Shown: positions 36,085 through 45,810 of the stretch, in pieces
Layout: every line of letters begins with the position of its first letter
How positions within the stretch are numbered: position 1 is the first letter of the stretch
Position numbers and translations under genes: made by a program
Source: Arcticibacter svalbardensis MN12-7
GTDB taxonomy: Bacteria > Bacteroidota > Bacteroidia > Sphingobacteriales > Sphingobacteriaceae
Assembly (NCBI RefSeq): GCF_000403135.1
Contig: NZ_AQPN01000078.1
Coordinates: 1-64,000, forward strand
DNA: 64,000 nt
Reading direction: 5' to 3'
The notes under the pieces: model-generated
What the model was told of the DNA's origin: nothing
Database searches by the model: none
What the model saw: only the letters and a program-made list of their open reading frames with translations

Positions 36085-36930
36085 ATGATAAAAGGAAAGC
36101 AGATAGCTGTAATTGGTTTAGTGGTGGTGTTAATGGGACTTCTGCTCTCATTAGACATTAAGGGGCTTAAAAAAGGAAACGAGGGACAACATTCTGGCGA
36201 AGCAGCCGAAAAAGCGTCTCAACTTCCATTAGTAAGCGTCGAAAGTGTTTCTACTACTGCTAAGCAAGCGTTAAATGCTAACCTATCAGATCAGATATCT
36301 TCTCTGGAATCCTCCATTAAATCTGCCGGAGAGCCAGAGAGGTTTAGCCTTCTTAAACAAATTGCTCAAAAATGGGATGATGTAAATCAACCCGCTCCAA
36401 GTGCTTTTTACAATGAACAAATTGCTGAAAAGGAAAACACGCTTTCTGCATGGCTTAAAACTGGTGATCTATTTACCAGCGCATATAGCTCAACGAAAGA
36501 TACCTTAATTCAACCTGCATTGGTTGCCAAAGCACTTGTTTCTTATCAGAAAGCACTGGATTTAAATCCAAAAAGCTTAGATGCTAAAACAGGATTAGGT
36601 GTAGCTTATGTAAGCGGCACCCCTGAACCAATGAAAGGTATTACCCTCTTATTGGAAGTGGTTAAGGAAGATCCAAAAAATGTTAAAGCGAATTTAAACC
36701 TCGGCCTGTTCTCGATCAAATCAGGCCAGTTCGACAAAGGTGTTATTCGATTTAAGAACGTTCTGGAAAAACAACAACTTCCCGATGCCTGGTTTTATTT
36801 GGCCACATGTTATGAAAACCTGGGACAAAAAGAGGAAGCCATACAGGCCTACGAAACAAGCAAGACTCTTGCTGCTGATCCAGGATTCAGCACGTATATA
36901 GACCAACGTATTCAAACCTTAAAAAAGTAA
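36085..36930 (+). CDS. Membrane-anchored tetratricopeptide repeat protein
   Basis: The protein has 281 residues. One N-terminal transmembrane helix (about 6-23, IAVIGLVVVLMGLLLSL) is followed by a charged linker. At least three TPR units lie between about 140 and 281: VSYQKALDLNPKSLDAKTGL, then DPKNVKANLNLGLFSIKSG, then DAWFYLATCYENLGQKEEAI. TPRs mediate protein binding. The partner is unknown. The order HU-TPR-small basic protein-rng recurs in Bacteroidota, which hints at a link with ribosome or RNA metabolism. Confidence 0.85.
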   Translation: MIKGKQIAVIGLVVVLMGLLLSLDIKGLKKGNEGQHSGEAAEKASQLPLVSVESVSTTAKQALNANLSDQISSLESSIKSAGEPERFSLLKQIAQKWDDVNQPAPSAFYNEQIAEKENTLSAWLKTGDLFTSAYSSTKDTLIQPALVAKALVSYQKALDLNPKSLDAKTGLGVAYVSGTPEPMKGITLLLEVVKEDPKNVKANLNLGLFSIKSGQFDKGVIRFKNVLEKQQLPDAWFYLATCYENLGQKEEAIQAYETSKTLAADPGFSTYIDQRIQTLKK

Positions 36931-36965
36931 TTAATTAACAATAAAAACATTTTAAACTAAAAACT

Positions 36966-37055
36966 ATGCCAAGCGGTAAGAAAAGAAAGAGACATAAAAT
37001 GGCTACCCACAAACGTAAAAAACGTTTAAGAAAGAACAGACACAAGAAAAAGTAG
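36966..37055 (+). CDS. 29-residue basic protein, AURKAIP1/COX24 (bS22/mS38-like) type
   Basis: The open frame encodes 29 residues, 17 of them Lys, Arg or His, beginning MPSGKKRKRHKMATHKRKKR and ending HKKK. This resembles the AURKAIP1/COX24 domain found in mitochondrial mS38 and in the tiny actinobacterial ribosomal protein bS22, which sits in the decoding region of the small subunit. It lies 35 bases after the TPR gene and just before a hairpin. The family match is by recalled pattern; no search was run. Ordinary gene callers miss it because of its length. Confidence 0.75.
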   Translation: MPSGKKRKRHKMATHKRKKRLRKNRHKKK

Positions 37056-37082
37056 TCTAACTAATATAATTTAGTTCAAAAG

Positions 37083-37108
37083 ACCTCCACGCTTACGCGA
37101 ATGGAGGT
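37083..37108 (+). terminator. Hairpin after the small basic protein gene
   Basis: ACCTCCA (37083-37089) and TGGAGGT (37102-37108) pair, with further CGC/GCG pairing inside. The following TCTTGTGTT is a weak T tract. Confidence 0.5.
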
Positions 37109-37177
37109 TCTTGTGTTATGAATCAATTCTTGTGTCATACATTGGCGGCCCAATAAGTCGCCACTAAAAGAGGTAGC

Positions 37178-38728
37178 TTGGTAAAGGAATTAATAATAAA
37201 TTCGGCCCCTAATGGGGTAACTATAGCTTTACTGCAAGATAAGCAACTCGTAGAACTTCACACAGAACATATTAACAACAATTATGCAGTAGGAGACATT
37301 TACCTTGGGAGGGTTAAAAAGATCATGCCCGGGTTAAATGCCGCCTTTGTTGATGTTGGTTATGAGAAGGACGCTTTTTTGCATTATCTTGACCTGGGGC
37401 CTCAGGTACAGTCACTAGTAAAGCTGACGAAGATCGTAAAGAACGGCAGTTATAAAGAAAAATTGCTGAATAATTTTAAGCTGGAAGAGGATATCAATAA
37501 ATCCGGTAAAATTTCTGAAGTACTGAACCGCAATATGTTATTGCCCGTTCAGATTGCCAAAGAACCTATTTCAACTAAAGGCCCACGTTTAAGTTCTGAT
37601 CTTTCTATTGCAGGAAGATTTGTAGTGCTGGTACCCTTTTCGGAATCCATCTCTATCTCTAAAAAGATAAAAAGTAATACCGAAAGAACCAGGCTAAAAA
37701 AGATTGTTGAAAGTATAAAACCTAAGAACTTTGGGGTAATAATACGTACCGTATCCGAAGGAAAAGGTGTATCTGAATTGCAAAAAGACCTGTTAGATCT
37801 GATCGCCCGTTGGGAACTCATCAATACAAGACTGGAAGCTACAGAGCCTTCAAAGAAAATACTGGGAGAAATGGGCAGAACGTCCACTATCCTGCGTGAT
37901 CTTTTAAATGCTGACTTCACCAATATCCATGTTAACGACACGGTTATTTATGAAGAGATCCGCATGTATGTAAAAGACATTTCGCCTGAGTTGGAGAAAA
38001 TTGTAAAGCTTTACAAACACAAAGAGTCCATTTTTGAACACTTTGGCGTAGAAAAGCAAATCAAATCGACCTTTGGACGAACCGTTAACCTCCCTGGAGG
38101 TGCGTACCTTGTGGTTGAGCATACAGAAGCATTACATGTTATTGATGTCAACAGCGGAAACAGAACAGCAAGTCCGGAAAACCAGGAAGAGAATGCTTTC
38201 ATGGTCAATAAGGAAGCTGCCAAAGAAATCGCCAGACAATTGCGACTGAGAGATATGGGTGGTATTGTGGTAGTCGATTTTATCGACATGCATAAGCCCA
38301 ACAACAGGAAAGATCTTTTTGATTACCTGAAGCAACAAATGGCACTTGATCGTGCAAAACATACGATTCTCCCACCTAGTAAGTTTGGACTGGTACAAAT
38401 AACCAGACAACGTGTACGTCCGGAGATGAACATTGTAACGAACGAGAAATGCCCTGCATGCGGAGGTACCGGAGAGATTAAGGCCAGTATTGTATTGATG
38501 GATGACATTGAAAACAATCTGAACTATATCTTAAACGAGCAGAATGAAAAAAGTGTAGCGCTCTCTGTGCACCCGTACATTGCAGCATACATTAAAAAAG
38601 GATTCATTACCCGTCAATGGAAATGGTTTTTTACCTATGGGAAGTGGATTTCAGTTAAATCTTCTCCTTCCTACTATCTGACAGAATTCCATTTTACGAA
38701 TTCTAAAGAGGAAGAAATTAAATTATAA
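37178..38728 (+). CDS. rng: Ribonuclease E/G family endoribonuclease
   Basis: An endoribonuclease for rRNA and mRNA processing, 516 residues long. The start VKELIINS and the S1 RNA-binding region IYLGRVKKIMPGLNAAFVDVG are followed by the catalytic acidic residues in HVIDVNSGNR and VVVDFIDMH and the zinc-link CPACGGTGE. There is no long C-terminal degradosome tail, so it is RNase G-like. The start codon is TTG at 37178, after an AGAGG that could act as a rare Shine-Dalgarno; no ATG fits the conserved N-terminus. Confidence 0.93.
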   Translation: MVKELIINSAPNGVTIALLQDKQLVELHTEHINNNYAVGDIYLGRVKKIMPGLNAAFVDVGYEKDAFLHYLDLGPQVQSLVKLTKIVKNGSYKEKLLNNFKLEEDINKSGKISEVLNRNMLLPVQIAKEPISTKGPRLSSDLSIAGRFVVLVPFSESISISKKIKSNTERTRLKKIVESIKPKNFGVIIRTVSEGKGVSELQKDLLDLIARWELINTRLEATEPSKKILGEMGRTSTILRDLLNADFTNIHVNDTVIYEEIRMYVKDISPELEKIVKLYKHKESIFEHFGVEKQIKSTFGRTVNLPGGAYLVVEHTEALHVIDVNSGNRTASPENQEENAFMVNKEAAKEIARQLRLRDMGGIVVVDFIDMHKPNNRKDLFDYLKQQMALDRAKHTILPPSKFGLVQITRQRVRPEMNIVTNEKCPACGGTGEIKASIVLMDDIENNLNYILNEQNEKSVALSVHPYIAAYIKKGFITRQWKWFFTYGKWISVKSSPSYYLTEFHFTNSKEEEIKL

Positions 38729-38737
38729 TATAAAAAG

Positions 38738-38780
38738 AGGTTCAAGCAGGTTATTATACCTTTTGCTTGAACCTTTTTTT
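38738..38780. terminator. Strong terminator after rng
   Basis: Eleven-base arms AGGTTCAAGCA (38738-38748) and TGCTTGAACCT (38764-38774) are followed by seven T. The A-rich upstream flank lets it work on both strands. Confidence 0.85.
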
Positions 38781-38874
38781 TGTCTTGATAACCCTCTATC
38801 CCAAACACATCATAATAATTGATCTTTTTGTCTGATCATGTTGTATTTTCGTACGCAATACAAAGAAAATCAAA

Positions 38875-40263
38875 TTGGCTAAAATTAAATCAGCATATTT
38901 CTGTCAAAGCTGTGGTTACGAATCAGCAAAATGGCTTGGCAAATGTCCTTCCTGCAATCAATGGAATACTTTTGTAGAAGAAATTATTCAAAAGCCCAGC
39001 GCTGCTGTACCCGAATGGAAAGGTCCCGGAGGTACATCCAGAGTTGCAAAACCATCTGCCATCCATGAAATAGCCTATACCGAAGAGAGCCGTTTAGCCA
39101 CTCCTGACCATGAATTCAACCGGGTATTGGGTGGTGGCATTGTTCCTGGTTCATTAGTACTGATAGGCGGAGAACCGGGTATTGGAAAGTCCACACTCAT
39201 GCTGCAACTCGCCCTCAATTTAAAAGGGAAAAAGATCCTCTACGTTTCAGGAGAAGAAAGCGAACAGCAGATCAAAATGAGGGCCGAAAGACTCTCTCAA
39301 GCCGAACCTGCTAAAGATGGAACCGGTGTATTTATTCTCACCGAAACCTCCACCCAAAATATATTCAAGCAAATAGAAATCCTTGAACCCGATTTAATCA
39401 TCATTGATTCGATCCAGACCCTACATTCTGCACATATCGATTCTACACCCGGCAGTGTATCTCAGGTACGCGAATGCGCTGCAGAATTGATGCGCTTTGC
39501 AAAAGAAACCGCTACCCCAGTCTTCCTGATTGGACATATTACCAAAGACGGATCTATAGCCGGACCAAAGATTCTGGAACATATGGTTGATACGGTACTT
39601 CAATTTGAAGGCGACCGGCATCATGTATATCGGATCCTCCGGGCAGTAAAGAACCGATTTGGTTCTGCCTCAGAGCTAGGAATTTATGAAATGCAGGGCG
39701 TAGGCCTTCGCGAAGTCTCTAACCCCTCAGAAATTCTCCTTTCACAGCGGGATGAAGAACTTACTGGCATCACCATTTCGGCGATGTTAGAAGGCGTCAG
39801 ACCCATGCTCATCGAAACACAGGCACTCGTAAGTGCTTCCGCCTATGGCACTCCCCAACGTTCTGCTACCGGTTTCGATACAAAAAGAATGAATATGCTG
39901 CTGGCTGTACTCGAAAAACGATGCGGTTTCCGCTTAAGCGCAAAAGATGTATTTTTAAATATTGCTGGTGGATTACGTGTGGAAGACCCTGCTGTTGATC
40001 TGGGCATTATAGTAGCCATAATATCTTCCCATGAAGATATATCCGTTTCATCGAAGATTTGCTTTGCAGCAGAAGTAGGATTATCAGGCGAAATAAGAGC
40101 AGTAAACCGAATTGAACACCGCATTGCTGAAGCTCAAAAACTAGGTTTCGAACAGATCTACATCTCCAAATACAATCAAAAAGGTATTGATCCTACCCGA
40201 TATACCATTGAAATTAAAACTTCCTCTAAAATAGAAGATGTCTTTGCTTCGCTTTTTGGATAA
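38875..40263 (+). CDS. radA: DNA repair protein RadA
   Basis: RadA is a RecA-like branch-migration factor. The N-terminal zinc finger reads CQSCGYESAKWLGKCPSC, followed by Walker A GGEPGIGKST (about 98-107), the RadA-specific KNRFG motif and a C-terminal Lon-like domain (about 330-462). The length of 462 residues is normal. The start codon is TTG: the conserved N-terminus MAKIKS begins exactly there and no ATG is available in frame close by. Confidence 0.95.
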   Translation: MAKIKSAYFCQSCGYESAKWLGKCPSCNQWNTFVEEIIQKPSAAVPEWKGPGGTSRVAKPSAIHEIAYTEESRLATPDHEFNRVLGGGIVPGSLVLIGGEPGIGKSTLMLQLALNLKGKKILYVSGEESEQQIKMRAERLSQAEPAKDGTGVFILTETSTQNIFKQIEILEPDLIIIDSIQTLHSAHIDSTPGSVSQVRECAAELMRFAKETATPVFLIGHITKDGSIAGPKILEHMVDTVLQFEGDRHHVYRILRAVKNRFGSASELGIYEMQGVGLREVSNPSEILLSQRDEELTGITISAMLEGVRPMLIETQALVSASAYGTPQRSATGFDTKRMNMLLAVLEKRCGFRLSAKDVFLNIAGGLRVEDPAVDLGIIVAIISSHEDISVSSKICFAAEVGLSGEIRAVNRIEHRIAEAQKLGFEQIYISKYNQKGIDPTRYTIEIKTSSKIEDVFASLFG

Positions 40264-40655
40264 TAAACTTAAAAAATTAATTTATCTACTTGTATATTCT
40301 AATTATTATAGATTTTGTAAAGATAAATTATATTTTCTGTTTGACATATTTCCATAAATCCATCTTTTAAAATCCATCACAAGGTCTAATAATCAATTCA
40401 TTAGCTAATTTTTTTATTTTGACCTAATAGTGTGATCCAAGCGTATTACATATTAAAATTGATATTCATAAATACTTAATAATCAACGTATTTAGATCTG
40501 TTTCCGGTGCTACTAATGCGTATTTTTAAAATCTTAACATATTGAATATCAAATATTAATGCTAAAATATTTGATATTCAATATTTATCTCTCCATCTTT
40601 ATCGCAGAATCATAACCAGTTTATTCTAAATTCTTACATCTATAACCAACAAATC
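40264..40655. other. Gene-free control region upstream of susC
   Basis: Three inverted repeats occur: TAATTTATCT/AGATAAATTA (40278-40287 and 40321-40330), ATCACA/TGTGAT (40376-40381 and 40431-40436, with GGTC/GACC inside) and the long 19-base repeat listed separately. No regulator gene (sigma, anti-sigma or hybrid sensor) is adjacent to the susCD pair, so these sites are the main clue to its control. Confidence 0.55.
40539..40584. repeat. Perfect 19-base inverted repeat upstream of susC
   Basis: The arms at 40539-40557 and 40566-40584 are exact reverse complements, separated by eight bases. They are made almost only of A and T around TTGATATTC. The right arm ends 71 bases before the susC ATG. 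It may be an operator for a dimeric regulator or a leader hairpin. Confidence 0.75.
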
Positions 40656-43600
40656 ATGGGAAGAAAGTTTACATTTTTTATTGTATTCCTGTTCATGTGC
40701 ACTTTACATTCTTTTGCACAAGAGAGAACAATAAGAGGAATCGTTAAAGACAAAGGAGGTATCCCGATCCCGGGAGTATCTATCAAAGTAAAAGGAACCA
40801 CTCAAGGAATTTCAACAGGAGCAAATGGCGATTTTCAAATCCCAGTTCCAGCAAATGGAGTTCTTGTATTTAGCAGTGTCGGATTTAATACACTAGAGCA
40901 AAGTGTAGGGAGCCGATCAGAAATCAACATTACGCTAACAGAAGACACCAAACAGCTAGATGAAGTGGTGGTGATCGGTTATGGAACTGCCACTAAAAAG
41001 GATGTCACAGGTTCCGTATCAAGTGTAAAGGCAGCTCAACTGGAGAATGAAAATCCACAGAATGTCACCGACCTGCTGAGAGGAAATATTCCAGGTCTGA
41101 ATGTTAGTCTCAATACCAGTGCTAAAGGCGGTGGTGATCTACTTGTCCGCGGAAAAACATCTCTAAGTGCCAGCACATCCCCTTTAATTGTACTTGATGG
41201 GGTAATCTATTCCGGTGACCTATCCGATATTAATCCAAATGATATTGAATCAGTTGACGTATTGAAAGACGCCAGTTCGCTTGCTGTCTTTGGCGCAAAG
41301 GCCGCGACAGGAGTGATAGCCATCACTACAAAAAAAGGAAAAACCGGACCACCTACAATCTCCATTAATACGAATATTGGCATTGCAAAGCTAGCTCGTA
41401 ATCAGGCCGTTTATGACGGCCCCGGCTTCTTAAATTGGCGCGCAGACGTTATGAGAAGTGGAGGAGCTACTGCATCCTACCTCTATGACAACCCTGATAA
41501 TCTTTCTGAAGGAGTGACTTTAACCCAATGGCTCAATGGACAATCCGGAGATCCGCAGGATCTGTGGCTCAATAGACTGGGCCTGGTGGCCAATGAGAAA
41601 ACCAACGTCCTGAATGGAAAAGTAGTAAACTGGTATGATGAAATATTCCAAACCGGATTGCGTCAGGACCATACTTTAAGTATGTCAGGAAAAAAGGAAG
41701 AAGTTTCCTATTATATGTCCCTTGGCTATCTTAAAAACGAAAACCTGATAAAAGGAGGCGAATTCAGCACATTCAGAGCTCGTGTTAATTTGGAAGGTAA
41801 AGCCGCCAAATTCTTAACCGTTGGTATAAACCTTCAATATGCAGATAGGGATGAAGGAGCAATTGAAGCCGATTGGTCTCAACTGACCGCATTATCCCCT
41901 TATGGTGACATGTATAATGCAGACGGAACATTACGCAGAATTCCTACTGACGACAATGGATTAAATGCAAGAAATCCTTTTCTTGACATGACTTATAACT
42001 CCAGGTTTAATAGGCAAAACACTCTTTTTGGAAGCATTTATTCTAAAGTAAATTTACCCTTTGGTATTACTTACCAGTTAAATTTCAGTCCTGGTATTGA
42101 TATGTACCGCACCTTTAATCATTTGTCTTCATTAAACCCCAACGTTACGACACCAGGTGGCTCAGTGACCCGTGCAAACGAAACAAGATACAATTGGCAG
42201 GTAGATAACTTGTTGAAGTGGAATAAAACATTCAACAAGATCCATACTCTCGATGTAACTCTTTTAGCTAACGCAGAAAAATATCAAACCTGGTGGACAC
42301 AAGGTGGAAATGAAGGCTTTGTTCCCGGAGATTTTCTAGGTTATCACAATCTTGCAAGTGGTATTAAACCTACTGTAAATAGCGATGATAAAGTCTATAC
42401 AGGCGATGCTTTAATGGGAAGATTAAATTATAGCTTATTACAACGCTATAACTTGACTTTATCTGTTCGTAGAGACGGTTACTCTGTATTTGGCGAAAAC
42501 AATAAGAGAGCACTGTTTCCAGCAGCAGCCTTTGCATGGAGTTTCACAGAAGAACCATTCTTTAAATCAATCAACTGGTTAAGCTATGGTAAACTCCGTG
42601 TATCTTATGGTATTAATGGTAACCGTGATCTACGGAATCCTGATAATAATACCGTTGACCCTTATGCTGCATTAACCCAGTTAACTATTGGAAAATATCA
42701 ACTGGTCAATTCTAGCGGAGCAGCTTCCGAGGTAAACACGCTGATCATTAATAACAGAATTGGCAATGATAATCTGAAATGGGAACAAACAAAATCTTTC
42801 AATGCAGGTCTTGATTTTTCATTCCTAAATGACAGATTAAGCGGCTCAATAGATGTCTACGACAAAAGGACAAACGATTTACTGATCAGACAAACACTTA
42901 CAACCGTATCAGGATACGTAAATGTAAATTCAAATCTAGCCAAGGTAACGAACAAAGGATTTGAAATAAGTCTGAACAGCAGAAACATTAAATCCGATAA
43001 ATTCAGCTGGAATTCCTCAGTAAATTTCTTTCTTAACCGAAATACAATTAATGCACTTGCAACCCCTGCCAATGATCTTGGTAATGGATGGTTTATTGGA
43101 AAAGACATCAATGTAATCTGGGACTATAAAATCTTGGGAGTATGGCAAGAAAGTGAAATGGAAGAAGCGTTGAAGTTTAACAAAGGAATAAAAGCCGGCG
43201 ACTTTAAACTGGAAGATAAAGACGGAAATTATCTCTATAATGATGAGGACAAACAATTCCTCGGTTATACTACACCACGATTTACCTGGGCACTTCGAAA
43301 TGAATTCAACTTTTTAAAGAGTTTTGACTTCTCCTTTCAGCTTCTATCCAACTGGGGACAGAAAAAACAATTTAACCAGGCAAAACATCAACCCGGTGGC
43401 GTAGGCTTAGGCCGCACAAGCTCTTATGCAATTCCTTACTGGACTGCGTCTAACCCAATTAACGATTATGCACGGCTCAATTCCGGAACAAGCGGATCAA
43501 CCTTTAATGTGTTCAGAGATAACTCCTTTATCAGACTGAATACAGTTGCACTTGCTTATTCCGTACCACAAGAATTGTCTAACAGACTTAAAATGAAGAG

Positions 43601-43724
43601 TACTAAAATATATCTGAATGTGAATAATGCAGCCGTGTATTCCCCTACCTGGAATTACTGGGATCCTCAAAATGATGGCCCAACACCTGTATATTATACA
43701 CTAGGACTTAATATTTCACTGTAA
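40656..43724 (+). CDS. susC: SusC/RagA family TonB-linked outer membrane receptor
   Basis: The protein has 1022 residues. A signal peptide (about 1-21) is followed by a carboxypeptidase-regulatory-like domain (RGIVKDKGGIPIPGVSIKVKG), the TonB-box region DEVVVIGYGTATKKDVTGS and a plug domain with DLLRGNIPGLNV and VLKDASSLAVFG. The remaining 750 residues form the beta-barrel. It imports a large substrate, usually a glycan fragment, together with its SusD partner. There is no N-terminal STN domain, so sigma/anti-sigma signalling through this receptor is unlikely. The substrate cannot be told: no glycoside hydrolase gene is adjacent. Confidence 0.95.
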   Translation: MGRKFTFFIVFLFMCTLHSFAQERTIRGIVKDKGGIPIPGVSIKVKGTTQGISTGANGDFQIPVPANGVLVFSSVGFNTLEQSVGSRSEINITLTEDTKQLDEVVVIGYGTATKKDVTGSVSSVKAAQLENENPQNVTDLLRGNIPGLNVSLNTSAKGGGDLLVRGKTSLSASTSPLIVLDGVIYSGDLSDINPNDIESVDVLKDASSLAVFGAKAATGVIAITTKKGKTGPPTISINTNIGIAKLARNQAVYDGPGFLNWRADVMRSGGATASYLYDNPDNLSEGVTLTQWLNGQSGDPQDLWLNRLGLVANEKTNVLNGKVVNWYDEIFQTGLRQDHTLSMSGKKEEVSYYMSLGYLKNENLIKGGEFSTFRARVNLEGKAAKFLTVGINLQYADRDEGAIEADWSQLTALSPYGDMYNADGTLRRIPTDDNGLNARNPFLDMTYNSRFNRQNTLFGSIYSKVNLPFGITYQLNFSPGIDMYRTFNHLSSLNPNVTTPGGSVTRANETRYNWQVDNLLKWNKTFNKIHTLDVTLLANAEKYQTWWTQGGNEGFVPGDFLGYHNLASGIKPTVNSDDKVYTGDALMGRLNYSLLQRYNLTLSVRRDGYSVFGENNKRALFPAAAFAWSFTEEPFFKSINWLSYGKLRVSYGINGNRDLRNPDNNTVDPYAALTQLTIGKYQLVNSSGAASEVNTLIINNRIGNDNLKWEQTKSFNAGLDFSFLNDRLSGSIDVYDKRTNDLLIRQTLTTVSGYVNVNSNLAKVTNKGFEISLNSRNIKSDKFSWNSSVNFFLNRNTINALATPANDLGNGWFIGKDINVIWDYKILGVWQESEMEEALKFNKGIKAGDFKLEDKDGNYLYNDEDKQFLGYTTPRFTWALRNEFNFLKSFDFSFQLLSNWGQKKQFNQAKHQPGGVGLGRTSSYAIPYWTASNPINDYARLNSGTSGSTFNVFRDNSFIRLNTVALAYSVPQELSNRLKMKSTKIYLNVNNAAVYSPTWNYWDPQNDGPTPVYYTLGLNISL

Positions 43725-43738
43725 TCAGATTAATAATT

Positions 43739-45616
43739 ATGAAAACCTTGAATAAGAAATTACCCCTATTACTGATTTTGGCGATTTTGCTGGGAACTAA
43801 CGGATGTAAGAAAGATTACCTTAAATCAGATCAACTATCCTCCTATTCCCCAGAAACATCATTGATCAACGTTGCTGCGATGAAAGCGGCCCTTAATTCG
43901 CTGGGTGCGAATATGAGACAGGAATATTTTGGAGACGCCGCACCAATACTTACAGAATCAATCTTTTCAGATGTAGCAGTAGACGGAACCACCGACAAAA
44001 GCACCTCCGCACAGGATTTGATTACACGTATCACACCCGACGCTGAGTTAAATAACACCGATTTTAATAAGATCGGTTGGTATTGGCTTGAAGAGTACAG
44101 AGGCGTTCGATATGCCAATACGATCATCACTTATATCGATAATGTAAAATATACTTCTGAAGCAGAACGTAATTCGATCCTAGGGTCCGCATATTTCTAT
44201 CGAGCATACCATTACTACCGTTTAGTAAATCAGTTCGGAGATGTTCCTTTTCCACTTGTTGATATCGTAGCACCCAAAGATGACTACTACTCTACAAAAC
44301 GCGATGTAATACTTCAGAAAATAAAAGAAGACCTATTATTCGCTCAAACCTGGGTATTAGACAATGTAAACAAAGGAGAAGTTACGAAAGGTGCTGTAAG
44401 CCATTTACTAACAAAAGTAAACCTGGCTTTAGGCAATTTTGATGACGCAATTGCATCAGCAAGCAATATCATTAACGGAACGCAGTATGCCCTGATGAAA
44501 ACACGCTTTGGAAGTACTGCTGCAGATGCCAGCAAAAATGTTATCTGGGATCTTCACCGCATGGACAATAAAGCACTTTCTAGTAACAAGGAAGCATTAT
44601 TACTAGTGATAGACCGCGATAACCTGGCTAGTGGCTTTACTGCTTTTGGATCGCAGGTGATGCGTAACTGTGTACCTGCATGGCATTTTGCAAATGTGAA
44701 AACTCCATCTGGTGCAACAGCTATAACAGATGCGGTTACCGCTGAATTTCCACTTACCAGATGGTATGGTAGAGGCATTGGCCGCTATAGAGGTACACCC
44801 TACAGTACTAAATATATATGGACTGATAATACCGATTTTAGACATGCACCCGGCATGTGGATGAACATGACCGATTTGGTTTATAACAATCCGGCTCTAA
44901 AAAACTCTAGCAATGCAGCAGATAAAGCCCTTTACGGAAAACCTCTTCAGGAATACAACAGTTCTAATGTAGCCGCACGATTTACAAACGGTGCACTGGA
45001 TACGATCCGTCATTGGTTTGGATGGCCACATTATAAGGTTTTCATCAATTCGACAAACCTGATTGCCAATGACCCTTACTGGACTCCACCAAGAGGAACA
45101 AACACAGATTGGTATGTATTCCGTATAGCTGAAACTTATTTACTCCGCGCTGAAGCTTATTACTGGAAAGGTGACCTTGCATCTGCAATGGCAGATATTA
45201 ACCAAGTCCGCTCTCGTGCAAATGCACAATTATTGACTAATTCTGCTGCCATTACTATTGGCACGATACTCGATGAAAGAGCCCGCGAACTTTATTGGGA
45301 AGAGCCCCGTAAAACAGAACTAACCAGGATAGCTTATATTTTTGCCAAGACAGGAAAGACCGCGTATAATGGTAAAACTTATAATTTAGCTTCTTTCTCA
45401 GAGAACAATTTCTTCTATGACCGCATCATTGAGAAGAATGACTTTTATAGGAATCAAGTTCCTACTGTAATGGGAGTAAATTATAAAATTGCTCCTTACC
45501 ACGTGCTTTGGCCAATTCCTGCATCAGCACAGCGGTTTAACGCAAATGGTCGGATTAACCAGAATAAAGGATATTCCGGTTATGAAAACAATGTAGAAGC
45601 ATTGGATAAATACTAA
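43739..45616 (+). CDS. susD: RagB/SusD family surface lipoprotein
   Basis: The protein has 625 residues with a lipoprotein signal ending GTNGC (cysteine at about 23). The SusD N-terminal region includes LGSAYFYRAYHYYRLVNQFGDVPF and the TPR-like helices, and the C-terminus has LDERARELYWEEPRKTELTRI and the usual WPIPASAQRFN...NQNKGY ending. It caps the SusC barrel and binds the substrate at the cell surface. It starts 14 bases after susC and is followed by a terminator. Confidence 0.95.
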   Translation: MKTLNKKLPLLLILAILLGTNGCKKDYLKSDQLSSYSPETSLINVAAMKAALNSLGANMRQEYFGDAAPILTESIFSDVAVDGTTDKSTSAQDLITRITPDAELNNTDFNKIGWYWLEEYRGVRYANTIITYIDNVKYTSEAERNSILGSAYFYRAYHYYRLVNQFGDVPFPLVDIVAPKDDYYSTKRDVILQKIKEDLLFAQTWVLDNVNKGEVTKGAVSHLLTKVNLALGNFDDAIASASNIINGTQYALMKTRFGSTAADASKNVIWDLHRMDNKALSSNKEALLLVIDRDNLASGFTAFGSQVMRNCVPAWHFANVKTPSGATAITDAVTAEFPLTRWYGRGIGRYRGTPYSTKYIWTDNTDFRHAPGMWMNMTDLVYNNPALKNSSNAADKALYGKPLQEYNSSNVAARFTNGALDTIRHWFGWPHYKVFINSTNLIANDPYWTPPRGTNTDWYVFRIAETYLLRAEAYYWKGDLASAMADINQVRSRANAQLLTNSAAITIGTILDERARELYWEEPRKTELTRIAYIFAKTGKTAYNGKTYNLASFSENNFFYDRIIEKNDFYRNQVPTVMGVNYKIAPYHVLWPIPASAQRFNANGRINQNKGYSGYENNVEALDKY

Positions 45617-45674
45617 GATGATCTTGAAAAAAGTTTATTCGGATAACTAGTAAATAGATTACATTTTAAGATAG

Positions 45675-45710
45675 CAGGCTGCCTCTTCCAAAGAGACAGC
45701 CTGTTTTTTT
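45675..45710 (+). terminator. Terminator of susCD
   Basis: CAGGCTG (45675-45681) and CAGCCTG (45697-45703), plus inner CTCTT/AAGAG, form a stem with one mismatch, followed by seven T. Confidence 0.85.
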
Positions 45711-45810
45711 ATGTAAAAAATAAAGGTTATTTTACATCATTAAGGTAAGTAAGCATAATACTAAAACATACCCTTTCTATAGATAGATTATTATTGAAAC
45801 TACATTGATA

